Under the pieces are notes generated by a model. It was given only the letters and a program-made list of their open reading frames with translations, was not told where the DNA came from and did not search any database. Positions 9,012 to 16,826 of a stretch of DNA of 64,000 bases are shown one piece after another. Both the position numbers and the translations under genes were made by a program. Each line of letters begins with the position of its first letter. Within the stretch, counting starts at the first letter, position 1. Source of the DNA: Cohnella phaseoli (lineage in GTDB: Bacteria > Bacillota > Bacilli > Paenibacillales > Paenibacillaceae); NCBI RefSeq assembly GCF_003386235.1, contig NZ_QRDZ01000005.1, positions 124,001 to 188,000 on the forward strand. The letters are read 5' to 3'.

Positions 9012-10901
9012 TTATCCGATCGTTCTGCCGGGAATCCTGATGGAAATCTCGGTTCCTTCCGACGGGCTGCTGTCAATAGACAAACCGTACCCTTCTCCGA
9101 AGGAAAGCTTTAGTCGTTGGTTGACATTATCAAGAGCAATTCCTTTCTTGGCCGGCCCGCCGCGTACTAACGTCCGTCGGACATTGTCCAATGTAGCAAT
9201 ATTCATTCCTTTGCCGTTATCTTCGACCCGGATCAGGAGGTCGGTACCGTGCAAGCTGCCAGTGATCCGGATGGCTGCCTTCTCTATATTTTCATCGAAC
9301 GCATGCAGGATAGCATTCTCCATCAGCGGCTGTAGCGTGAACTTGGGAATCCGATAGGCGGCGGGATCGAAGGCCATTTGAACGTGAATCGAAATTTGGT
9401 CCTGATGTCGGAAATTCATAACGCCGATATAGGTCTCGGCATGATTCAGCTCGCTAAGAACTGAAACCATATCCTCGTCTGTCTTGATCGTCATCCGCAT
9501 CAGCCGGCAGAAATCCTCGATCATCCTGCTGACCGTGCTTTCTCCTCCGGCCTCATACATGGCTTCCCAGCGGATAATGTCCAGCGTGTTGTATAGAAAG
9601 TGCGGATTAATCTGCATCTGAAGCGCGTTCAATTCCGCCAGAGACTTGCTTAGCTCCAACGATTTCTCTTTGATCTCCGCAATATAAATCTGATCGATCA
9701 ACTGTTTGGTGTTCGCCGCCATCTCGACGAATTGCTCCCCGAGCACGGTAACTTCATCGCGTCCGGAAGGGGAATAATTCACGGTAAAGCGGTCTTTCGT
9801 AAACGCCCTCATGGATTTCATTAGCTTATGCAACGGCTTGGAAATGCTGATGGTTGTCCAATACAAGACCAATAACGAGACGAAAATCAGAACCCCTACG
9901 AGCGTTAAACACAGATTGCGAATTTGATAGGCATTATTCAGCAGCTTGTCTTTGTTCACGATGTGTACGACCGAAAGGTCCGTATACGGCACTTGCTTGT
10001 AAACCAGGAAAACGTTGGTGCGATCAAGTCTCCCGCTGTAGCTTCCTTCCCGTCCGCGTTCGAGTACTTGGTTGATGCTGGGCAGTTGGGACAGATAGGG
10101 GGCGGACAAATCCGAATTAATTCCCATAATGACGCCGTCCTTACCGAACAGAAACGTATTGCCGCTTCCATAGAAGGCATAGGATCGCAGCGATTCCGTC
10201 AAGTACTCGATCTGTAGGTTAATCACAAGAACGCCGAGGAATTTGCGGGTTTCCGTATTGTAGATCGCTTGGGTCATGGTCATAATATCGGACATTCCGA
10301 ACATGGCGGTCTGGCTTTTGTAGAAGAAGTCGGAAGTTTTGCTGGTATCGAACCAGACCGGATACCCATGCTGTTCGATGGCTGCCTGGTAGTATTCACT
10401 GGTTCGAAATTGGTCCAGGTTTCGGATGTAACCGCCTCTTCGGTATCCGTATTCGTCCTGCATGAAGTACTGGTCCTCCGGGGTCACCACTTGCATATTG
10501 ACGATGTATTCGTTATGAATGGCAATCTCTTGCAGCTTACGTCCTATAATCGTTCCATTGTGAACGAATTCGTCGTTATGCCCGGACATAGCGGCATTAT
10601 TTTCGAGGTCGTTGATGGCATCGGAATCCGCGTAAAATTGAACGGCTAACCGTTCAATAGAGGAGAATTTGTCTAGAATTTGCACGTTCACATTCTGCAC
10701 GAGCAGGGATATGAAACTCTCCATATTCTTCTCGATTTCGTTCACATATTTGCTGTAAGTAAACAGCGTAATAAAAACGGTAGGTACGAGCACCAGCAGC
10801 ATGAAGGCTACGATCAGTCTTTGAAAGATATTGATTTTCCTCAGCAACCGAATCGCCGCATTCGATAAGCGCACGAAGAGGTTGCGTAACGTCTTGATCA
10901 T
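9012..10901 (-). CDS. YesM-type membrane sensor histidine kinase
   Basis: The ATG at 10901 (MIKTLRNLF) is preferred over an in-frame ATG at 10949, because the upstream one lies next to a 20-bp hairpin and lacks a ribosome binding site. About 629 residues: a first transmembrane helix (FQRLIVAFMLLVLVPTVF), a large extracytoplasmic sensor domain, a second helix (LCLTLVGVLIFVSLLVLYW), a HAMP domain, then the His_kinase module with QINPHFLYNTLDIIRW (phosphoacceptor H about 434) and an HATPase domain (PLMENAILHAF; VEDNGKGM). The domain order matches the LytS/YesM family. It probably senses an oligosaccharide or the loaded binding protein outside the cell and phosphorylates the regulator encoded downstream. 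It shares a minus-strand unit with the binding-protein gene upstream. Confidence 0.92.
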   Translation of the reverse strand: MIKTLRNLFVRLSNAAIRLLRKINIFQRLIVAFMLLVLVPTVFITLFTYSKYVNEIEKNMESFISLLVQNVNVQILDKFSSIERLAVQFYADSDAINDLENNAAMSGHNDEFVHNGTIIGRKLQEIAIHNEYIVNMQVVTPEDQYFMQDEYGYRRGGYIRNLDQFRTSEYYQAAIEQHGYPVWFDTSKTSDFFYKSQTAMFGMSDIMTMTQAIYNTETRKFLGVLVINLQIEYLTESLRSYAFYGSGNTFLFGKDGVIMGINSDLSAPYLSQLPSINQVLERGREGSYSGRLDRTNVFLVYKQVPYTDLSVVHIVNKDKLLNNAYQIRNLCLTLVGVLIFVSLLVLYWTTISISKPLHKLMKSMRAFTKDRFTVNYSPSGRDEVTVLGEQFVEMAANTKQLIDQIYIAEIKEKSLELSKSLAELNALQMQINPHFLYNTLDIIRWEAMYEAGGESTVSRMIEDFCRLMRMTIKTDEDMVSVLSELNHAETYIGVMNFRHQDQISIHVQMAFDPAAYRIPKFTLQPLMENAILHAFDENIEKAAIRITGSLHGTDLLIRVEDNGKGMNIATLDNVRRTLVRGGPAKKGIALDNVNQRLKLSFGEGYGLSIDSSPSEGTEISIRIPGRTIG

Positions 10902-10951
10902 AAAGTAGCCACCTGCCGTCCACACACATTTATCATAATGTAACATCAAAT

Positions 10952-10998
10952 GAGTAACGCATAAAGAGAACTGCGTGTTACAGTTCTCTTTATGCGTT
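10952..10998 (-). terminator. 20-bp perfect hairpin between binding-protein and kinase genes
   Basis: GTAACGCATAAAGAGAACTG (10952-10971) pairs with CAGTTCTCTTTATGCGTTAC (10979-10998) around a 7-nt loop. It begins 9 bp after the binding-protein stop on the minus strand. There is no clear U-run beyond it, so it may protect the upstream mRNA or attenuate rather than fully terminate. Similar hairpins follow the other two binding-protein genes. Confidence 0.75.
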
Positions 10999-11006
10999 AC
11001 TTATGC

Positions 11007-12386
11007 TTACTCTTTGGCTTTGCTATTAAAGCTGTCGAGCGCTTCAGAAGTTGCCAACTTCTGCGCGGCTTCGAATTCCTTGGCGGGATCGGCATTCGGA
11101 TCGGTCAGGATTTTCTGAACTGCGCGGTCTACGTAAATTCCGAATTCCGCTTTGCCGTAGAATTCCAGCCTTCCGGCTGTTTTGACCTCATCCAGCACGG
11201 CGGTGTATTCCTCGGGAAATTTGAAGTAATCGGTGATTTTGATGTCGCCGCGGACGGACACGACAGGATTTCCCCCGCCCTTACTGGCCTTATCCTCTAA
11301 AATTCTCGTTTTAACTTGTTTGGAATTATAGAACTTGATGTATTCCCAGGCGGCATCCTTTTTCTCTTGCGAGGTTTTGGCGTTAATTACGGATGCTGAT
11401 CCGGCGATGGCTGTTGCCCGAGAGCCGGACGGACCTGCAGGCGGCAGCATAAGTCCGATGTCTTCCGGTTTCATGCCGAGGGAAACCGCTTTAGTTACCC
11501 AATCGCCTGCGAACGGCATCATCCCGATTTTACCTTGTGCGAATTTCTCTATTAAATCATTGAACTTTAGCGTCAAATCCGACTGCATGACTTTCGCGGA
11601 ACGCAATTTCTTGTAGAATTCGGCTGCTTGAATGACGGCAGGATCGGTGAACGTCAATTCGATTGTCCCGTCGGGATTCATCTTCGTCAGGTCGCCGCCG
11701 GCTTGCCAGGCGTAATATTGGAAAAACCATTCCGTCCATTCTGCGGACAATGTGGCGTATCCGGCAACCTGGCTGGTGGGATCATTGATTTTCTTGGCGA
11801 TCTCGATCGCGTCTTCCCACGTTTTGGGCAGGTCCGTAATGCCCGCTTTGGCAAAAAGCGCTTTGTTATAGCCGAACAGCATAGGCGCTACGGAATACGG
11901 CAAGCCTAAAACGTTGCCGTCCTTCGTGAACATGTCTACGTACTCTTGGGTGTAGTTGCTCCATTCGTCCCACTGGTCGAGATAGGGGTTAAGGGGCTCA
12001 AGAATGCCCGCTTTCATATACTTGTTCATCATGGTGAACGAGACATCTACCAAATCCGGTGCGTTGCCTGCGGCGACGGCCTGATAAAATACGTTGCCTG
12101 CGTCGCCTTCCTTCACGACTTTGTTCAAAGTAATATGAGGGTTTTTATCCAGAAATTCTTTTTCCAACTGTTCCCCAATGTCGTCCTTCTCCCGACTGGT
12201 TACCCAGAGGGTAAGCGTTACGGGATCCTTCTTGGCGGATGAGGGAGAGGGGGAAGTTGAAGGCGAGCCGCTGGGGGAACTGCTTTCTTTCGCGGCGTTA
12301 TTAGATTTGCTTCCCCCGCAGCCGCTGATTACAGAGATTGCTAGCATGGCTGCCAGCATGACGCTTACCGCTTTTCTTTTTGTCAT
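11007..12386 (-). CDS. Extracellular solute-binding lipoprotein of a sugar ABC importer
   Basis: The start is placed at the ATG at 12386, preceded by GAGGAGGTC on the minus strand; an ATG at 12419 has no ribosome binding site. About 459 residues. A lipoprotein signal peptide with lipobox VISGC is followed by a Gly/Ser/Pro-rich linker and a family-1 binding fold (TLTLWVTSREKDD, YAWQAGGDLTKMNPDG, YIKFYNSKQVKTR). It should be lipid-anchored outside the membrane and deliver an oligosaccharide to the permeases encoded divergently at 12.7-14.9 kb. The importer is therefore split over two divergent units, with cre-like sites between them. Confidence 0.92.
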   Translation of the reverse strand: MTKRKAVSVMLAAMLAISVISGCGGSKSNNAAKESSSPSGSPSTSPSPSSAKKDPVTLTLWVTSREKDDIGEQLEKEFLDKNPHITLNKVVKEGDAGNVFYQAVAAGNAPDLVDVSFTMMNKYMKAGILEPLNPYLDQWDEWSNYTQEYVDMFTKDGNVLGLPYSVAPMLFGYNKALFAKAGITDLPKTWEDAIEIAKKINDPTSQVAGYATLSAEWTEWFFQYYAWQAGGDLTKMNPDGTIELTFTDPAVIQAAEFYKKLRSAKVMQSDLTLKFNDLIEKFAQGKIGMMPFAGDWVTKAVSLGMKPEDIGLMLPPAGPSGSRATAIAGSASVINAKTSQEKKDAAWEYIKFYNSKQVKTRILEDKASKGGGNPVVSVRGDIKITDYFKFPEEYTAVLDEVKTAGRLEFYGKAEFGIYVDRAVQKILTDPNADPAKEFEAAQKLATSEALDSFNSKAKE

Positions 12387-12512
12387 TTCGATAGACCTCC
12401 TCGTTATTTGAGCATCCATACCGAAGTTGTGATGTTCGATTTGAATTATATCGGAATCTCGAGTTGCGCGTTGGTCACAAAATCAAGGGTGTAGGTCTAC
12501 AATTTCAACAAT

Positions 12513-12526
12513 TGATAGCGCTTACC
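12513..12526. promoter_or_regulatory. Candidate CcpA cre site 1 in the divergent region
   Basis: TGATAGCGCTTACC resembles the near-palindromic cre consensus TGWAARCGYTWNCW. It lies between the divergent binding-protein and permease genes. A TATAAT (minus strand, 12445-12450) nearby could be the -10 box of the binding-protein gene, but its -35 box is weak. Confidence 0.5.
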
Positions 12527-12554
12527 TCAGGGAAAGTTCCGACACCCTCAGATT

Positions 12555-12568
12555 TGTAAGCGGTTTAA
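12555..12568. promoter_or_regulatory. Candidate CcpA cre site 2 in the divergent region
   Basis: TGTAAGCGGTTTAA matches most cre positions, deviating near the 3' end. With site 1, 42 bp away, it could repress both divergent units when glucose is present. Confidence 0.4.
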
Positions 12569-12669
12569 AAAGTTGAATTTGTATCCCCACAATGTCAAGA
12601 TCGTACGGTTTATCCTCCTATTCGAACCTGATAGTCTTTGGATACACAGAACGCAATGGAGGGTATTTC

Positions 12670-13572
12670 ATGAATCGATTGTTGCATGCAGGCATGAACG
12701 CCGGCGGATATAGCCTAAGAAGAAAGCTGGCGCCCTGGCTGCTGCTCGCTCCACCGATCCTGCTGACGGCATGGCTCAAATATTATTTGATCTTGAAAGC
12801 TTTCTATATGTCCTTGTTCGATTACGATCCGATCCACGCACCCGGTCCATTCGTCGGATTCGACAACTACGCTCGCATGTTCTCCACTCAATATTACTGG
12901 GATGCGTGGAACAATACGTTCGTTTTTCTATTCCTTACCTTAATCATGACTTTTCTTATTCCGATCCTTCAAGCGTTATTTCTTAACGAATTGATCCGGT
13001 GGCGCCATGTGTTCACGACTTTGTACATTGTTCCGGCCCTCATTCCGTCAGCCGTCAACATGGTCATCTGGAAATGGATCTGGCATCCGGATTACGGAGT
13101 GGCGAACCGAATCCTCCTCTTCTTCGGGGGCCAGCCGCAAGCGTGGCTAAGCGACCCCTCATTCACAAAGTTCTGTATCATCTTCCCGGGCGTTCTGGGC
13201 GGCGGTCTGTCCGTGCTGCTGTATCTTTCGGCCATCCAGGGCATTTCGTCGGACATCGTCGAATCGTCGCAGCTCGATGGCTGTGTGGGTTGGAAGCGAA
13301 GCCGCTATATTATTCTGCCGAATATCCGCTTTCTCATTTTCATTCAGTTGGTGATGGCCGTAATCATGACCATGCAATTGCTGGATACCCCGTATATGTA
13401 TACTTCAGGCGGTCCGGGCGGCGCTTCCACGACGATGGGGATTTATATCTACAATACGTTTCAACAGGATTTTAACTATGGACGAGGCTCGGCGGCTTCG
13501 ATCGTCTTGCTCTTCGTGATCGCTATGATGTCTGCCATTCAAATGAAAATGGACCGATCGAGACGGGATTAG
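12670..13572 (+). CDS. Sugar ABC importer permease, MalF/LplB type
   Basis: The ATG at 12670 (MNRLLHAGMN) has GGAGGG seven bases upstream; the frame is open further 5' to 12592 but without a comparable site. About 300 residues with six predicted membrane helices (first LAPWLLLAPPILLTAW). The EAA-type loop that contacts the ATPase is near residues 210-230 (VESSQLDGCVGWKRSRYIIL), where the usual EAA is changed to ESS. It pairs with the permease encoded 17 bp downstream and should take substrate from the divergent binding protein. No ATPase is encoded nearby. Confidence 0.9.
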   Translation: MNRLLHAGMNAGGYSLRRKLAPWLLLAPPILLTAWLKYYLILKAFYMSLFDYDPIHAPGPFVGFDNYARMFSTQYYWDAWNNTFVFLFLTLIMTFLIPILQALFLNELIRWRHVFTTLYIVPALIPSAVNMVIWKWIWHPDYGVANRILLFFGGQPQAWLSDPSFTKFCIIFPGVLGGGLSVLLYLSAIQGISSDIVESSQLDGCVGWKRSRYIILPNIRFLIFIQLVMAVIMTMQLLDTPYMYTSGGPGGASTTMGIYIYNTFQQDFNYGRGSAASIVLLFVIAMMSAIQMKMDRSRRD

Positions 13573-13589
13573 GAAGGGGTACACACAAA

Positions 13590-14942
13590 ATGTTTAGGAA
13601 ATCCGGCAGGTTAAAGCTTTCGGCGTCCGACCGGACGCTGAAAATTACCGCTTACATATTCACGGCGCTGTTTGCCTTACTGCTCATGTATCCGTTTTTC
13701 TATACCGTCAGCAATTCCGCCAAGGACAATGTCAAAATCTATGACGTACCTCCCAAAGTGATGCCGGAAGCGGCCCGTAGCTTGTCCATCGTCCTCGACT
13801 ATTCGGGGCTAGGGACGGTCGGTGAAGAGCAATTGCTGGATAAGATGAAACGGGACAACATACTCGCGATGTTTTCCACCCTCTCCGAGTACCCGAGGGA
13901 TTCTCTGTTCGAGATCAAAACTTACGGCGTCCGGGACGGGAAGACGGTGTTTTACTCTCGTGCCCACAAGATGAAATTGGAGCTTCAGCGCGATTTCGGC
14001 GTATACCAGGGCTCTGCTGTCAAAAAAGAGGTTCTCCTGTATGGCGACCGTTACGTGAAGGCAAACGAAGCGATCGGGTACGAATTCGATCCGGCAGGCC
14101 TAAGTAGAAATCCCGATCTGCCGAAATCGGGTAGCAAATATGATTCCCGGTTATTGTCCATGTTCGCCGATACCTATAAAACCGAAGGAGCGTACGTCGG
14201 GAGCGACGTGACAACCAAGAACGCCCTGCTTCTCGAAAGCTACCGCTACTACTTCCAGCTTCCTTCTTACGTTTACGCGAATAACCACATCATCGCCCGG
14301 TACAGCTTCATGGCGTTCTGGTTCAACACCTTGCTCGTCATCGGGTGGGCAATTCTGACGCAGGCCGTGCTATGCTCGCTGACCGCATTCGTCATCTCGC
14401 GCCTAATCGGCCGCAAAGCCGGGAACGCGGTTCTTCTCTACTTCCTTGGCGCAATGAGGATTCCATTTGCTTCTATTATGCTTCCTCAACTGGTCATGTA
14501 CAAGGAAATGGGCTTTTATAACAATTATGCGGCGCTTTTGCTTCCTTTTCTATATCCTTTCGGCTTCTTCGTGTACTTGTTCAAGGGCTTCTTCGACCGG
14601 ATTCCGGGCGATTATTTCGAAGCGGCCCGCATGGATGGCGCCTCGAACCTGTACCTTTACGCCAAGATCTGTATGCCCCTCTCGAAGCCGATCCTGTCGC
14701 TGATTGTTCTGCAAACGTTCATCGGCAACTGGAACGACTTCTTCTGGGCATGGATGGTGACGGAAAAGCAGAACCTTTGGACGCTTAACGTGGCTCTATA
14801 TAATTTGTCGTCGAACGGCAGTACGAAGCAGAACTTCATCATGGGGCTTTCCGTCATTATGATTATTCCGGTCATTCTTCTGACGGCCTTCAGCTCGAAG
14901 CAATTAAAACAGAGCTTTGCGGCTTCCGGTGTGAAAGGGTGA
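13590..14942 (+). CDS. Sugar ABC importer permease, MalG type, with large extracytoplasmic insertion
   Basis: 450 residues, against about 280 for usual members. The first membrane helix (ITAYIFTALFALLLMYPFFY) is followed by about 175 extra residues (roughly 48-225) that precede the second helix (FWFNTLLVIGWAILTQAVL). The insertion must lie outside the cell, because it follows the first helix of a protein whose N-terminus is cytoplasmic. The C-terminal half is normal and has the EAA loop EAARMDGASNLYLYAKICMP. The insertion could dock the binding protein or substrate, much as the P2 loop of MalF does in the partner subunit. The gene overlaps the next by 4 bp, implying translational coupling. 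Confidence 0.9.
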   Translation: MFRKSGRLKLSASDRTLKITAYIFTALFALLLMYPFFYTVSNSAKDNVKIYDVPPKVMPEAARSLSIVLDYSGLGTVGEEQLLDKMKRDNILAMFSTLSEYPRDSLFEIKTYGVRDGKTVFYSRAHKMKLELQRDFGVYQGSAVKKEVLLYGDRYVKANEAIGYEFDPAGLSRNPDLPKSGSKYDSRLLSMFADTYKTEGAYVGSDVTTKNALLLESYRYYFQLPSYVYANNHIIARYSFMAFWFNTLLVIGWAILTQAVLCSLTAFVISRLIGRKAGNAVLLYFLGAMRIPFASIMLPQLVMYKEMGFYNNYAALLLPFLYPFGFFVYLFKGFFDRIPGDYFEAARMDGASNLYLYAKICMPLSKPILSLIVLQTFIGNWNDFFWAWMVTEKQNLWTLNVALYNLSSNGSTKQNFIMGLSVIMIIPVILLTAFSSKQLKQSFAASGVKG

Positions 14943-16810
14943 GACAGGTGAAGCATTTCGCAATTGAACGACCGTCCGCGCAGCTCGCGCTTAAAGTCAA
15001 TGTTTGCGACTTCGGCGCTATCGCGGACAGGGGAGCCTGCAACGGAGAACCGTTCCGGAAGGCGATCGAATTCTGTCGGCAGTGCGGCGCCTCCCATCTC
15101 GTGATTCCCCAAGGCACCTACTACTTTCATAATGATCCGCAGACGGGTGCGTATCTCGATTTGGACGGATTCGAAGACTTCACGATCGAAGGAAACGGAT
15201 CGGAGCTGCTGTTCGGCCGACCCAAGTCTTATCTCCGCATCCGGAACGGCCGGCGCATTCATATTACCGACCTGATTCTGGATTGGAATTGGGATGTCGC
15301 GCCGCTGTCCAGCGTAGGTGTGGTCACTGCTCTTGATTCCCGAGGCGCTTGGTTCGAGATGTCTTTTCCGTCGTACGAGAACATCCCGGAGCAATGGCCA
15401 ATCCGAATTGTCGGTCCGTTCGACCCCCTTCGCTACACGCCGGGAAGCCAGGGGGGGATCGAATTCCGCCCTTATAGGAAAGAGCTGCCTCCAACGAAAG
15501 AAAATGGAGAAACCGATGCCCGGATGGAGACGATGGTGAGGGAACTTTCGAACGTCATTCTAGGTATGGAGAAAGTCGGATCGTCGACGATGCGCTTCTA
15601 CGCAATGGACCCTGCCTGGACGGCGAAGAGGCTGAAGACGGGGCAGGTCTATCATTTACGGCACTACGAATACGATACGGTTGCCCTAATGCTTGAAGAT
15701 AGTCGGCATACGACGATAAACGATGTCACGTTATATTCTTGCCCGGGCAGCGGGATCGTGGGTAACGGGAATCTTAGTCACTTGCACGTTCTGAATTCCA
15801 AAATTACGGTTCGGCCAGGTACGGATCGCGCAATCTCTACAACGGCCGATTGCTTCCATATCAGAAATTCGCAAGGGTTTATCATCATCGAGAATTGCGA
15901 TTTCGGTTATGCCGGGGACGATTGCATCAATATCCATGACAATACGTCGATGGGCGTGCAACGAATCAACGATAATTCCTTAATCGCGTTCCGCGTGAGC
16001 AAGGACTCCGTCTTGTTCGAAACGGGGGATACGGTTGAGCTTCGTCATCCGGACTTATCGCCGATGGGCTTCCAATCCGAGCTCATGGCAGTCTGCTACG
16101 ACGAGAGCCTTCGCAATTGCGAATTGACGTTCAAAGATAGACTGCCGGAAGGGCTGGTCGAAGATACGATTCTGTTTAACACGCGGTTTGCTACACGTCA
16201 TTTTATCATCCGAAATAACCGCTTCGCGAACAACCGGGCCCGCGGACTGCTTATTCACGGTTCCGACGGCATCGTTGAACATAACGTGTTCGACAACATA
16301 CAGGGAGCCGCGATTCAGATCGAAACGGGATGCGAGGTCCGTTGGTCGGAGGGAACCGGCGTCCGCAACGTCACGATCCGCAACAACCAGTTCCGGAATT
16401 GCGACCTGAACGCCTGGCAGATGGCCGTATTGTACATGGGAGTCTATCTACCCGGAGGAAGGACCGCGTATCCCATTTTTGAGAACATCCGGATCGAAGG
16501 AAATACATTCGTGAATTGTCCCCGAATGGCGATGTTTTTGTCTTCCTGTCGGAACGTTCAGGTTGTCGGGAACGCGATCGTCAACGCCAATCAGATCCCG
16601 CTGGATTCGCCTACATACGGCTCCAGCCAGCAGGAGAAGCCCGTTTACGGCGAACAGTATAGCGGTACGATTTATCTCCTTCATGCCAGCGGCGTGGAAA
16701 TTTCGGGCAATAAGTGCTTGTCCACAATCGCCGGCCAAGAGTGCGGGATCGCATGGGATCCGGCGACGACTCGGAATATCACGATCCGTGATAATGTCGG
16801 TTTCAATTAA
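14939..16810 (+). CDS. Right-handed beta-helix glycosidase, GH110-like (alpha-1,3-galactosidase family)
   Basis: 623 residues starting at a GTG that overlaps the permease stop (GTGA); a second GTG at 14948 is an alternative. The N-terminal VNVCDFGAIADRGACNGEPF is the usual opening of pectate-lyase-like beta-helix proteins. The central motif TTADCFHIRN...ENCDFGYAGDDCINIH (D304, D321, D327, D328) matches the acidic cluster of GH110 alpha-1,3-galactosidases. Later coils carry repeated NNxF and GNxF turns typical of beta-helices. There is no signal peptide, so it should act in the cytoplasm on imported oligosaccharides. The family assignment is by motif recognition; other beta-helix families (GH28, GH120-like) are less likely because of the DD-INIH spacing. 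It lies in the importer operon. Confidence 0.65.
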   Translation: MRQVKHFAIERPSAQLALKVNVCDFGAIADRGACNGEPFRKAIEFCRQCGASHLVIPQGTYYFHNDPQTGAYLDLDGFEDFTIEGNGSELLFGRPKSYLRIRNGRRIHITDLILDWNWDVAPLSSVGVVTALDSRGAWFEMSFPSYENIPEQWPIRIVGPFDPLRYTPGSQGGIEFRPYRKELPPTKENGETDARMETMVRELSNVILGMEKVGSSTMRFYAMDPAWTAKRLKTGQVYHLRHYEYDTVALMLEDSRHTTINDVTLYSCPGSGIVGNGNLSHLHVLNSKITVRPGTDRAISTTADCFHIRNSQGFIIIENCDFGYAGDDCINIHDNTSMGVQRINDNSLIAFRVSKDSVLFETGDTVELRHPDLSPMGFQSELMAVCYDESLRNCELTFKDRLPEGLVEDTILFNTRFATRHFIIRNNRFANNRARGLLIHGSDGIVEHNVFDNIQGAAIQIETGCEVRWSEGTGVRNVTIRNNQFRNCDLNAWQMAVLYMGVYLPGGRTAYPIFENIRIEGNTFVNCPRMAMFLSSCRNVQVVGNAIVNANQIPLDSPTYGSSQQEKPVYGEQYSGTIYLLHASGVEISGNKCLSTIAGQECGIAWDPATTRNITIRDNVGFN

Positions 16811-16826
16811 CAAGGGGGGCACCACC

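Noticed and set aside
16563..16826. Upstream extension of the GH106-like frame
   Set aside because: It overlaps the GH110-like gene in another phase and does not look like protein of this family. AAGGGGGG before ATG 16827 fits the real start.
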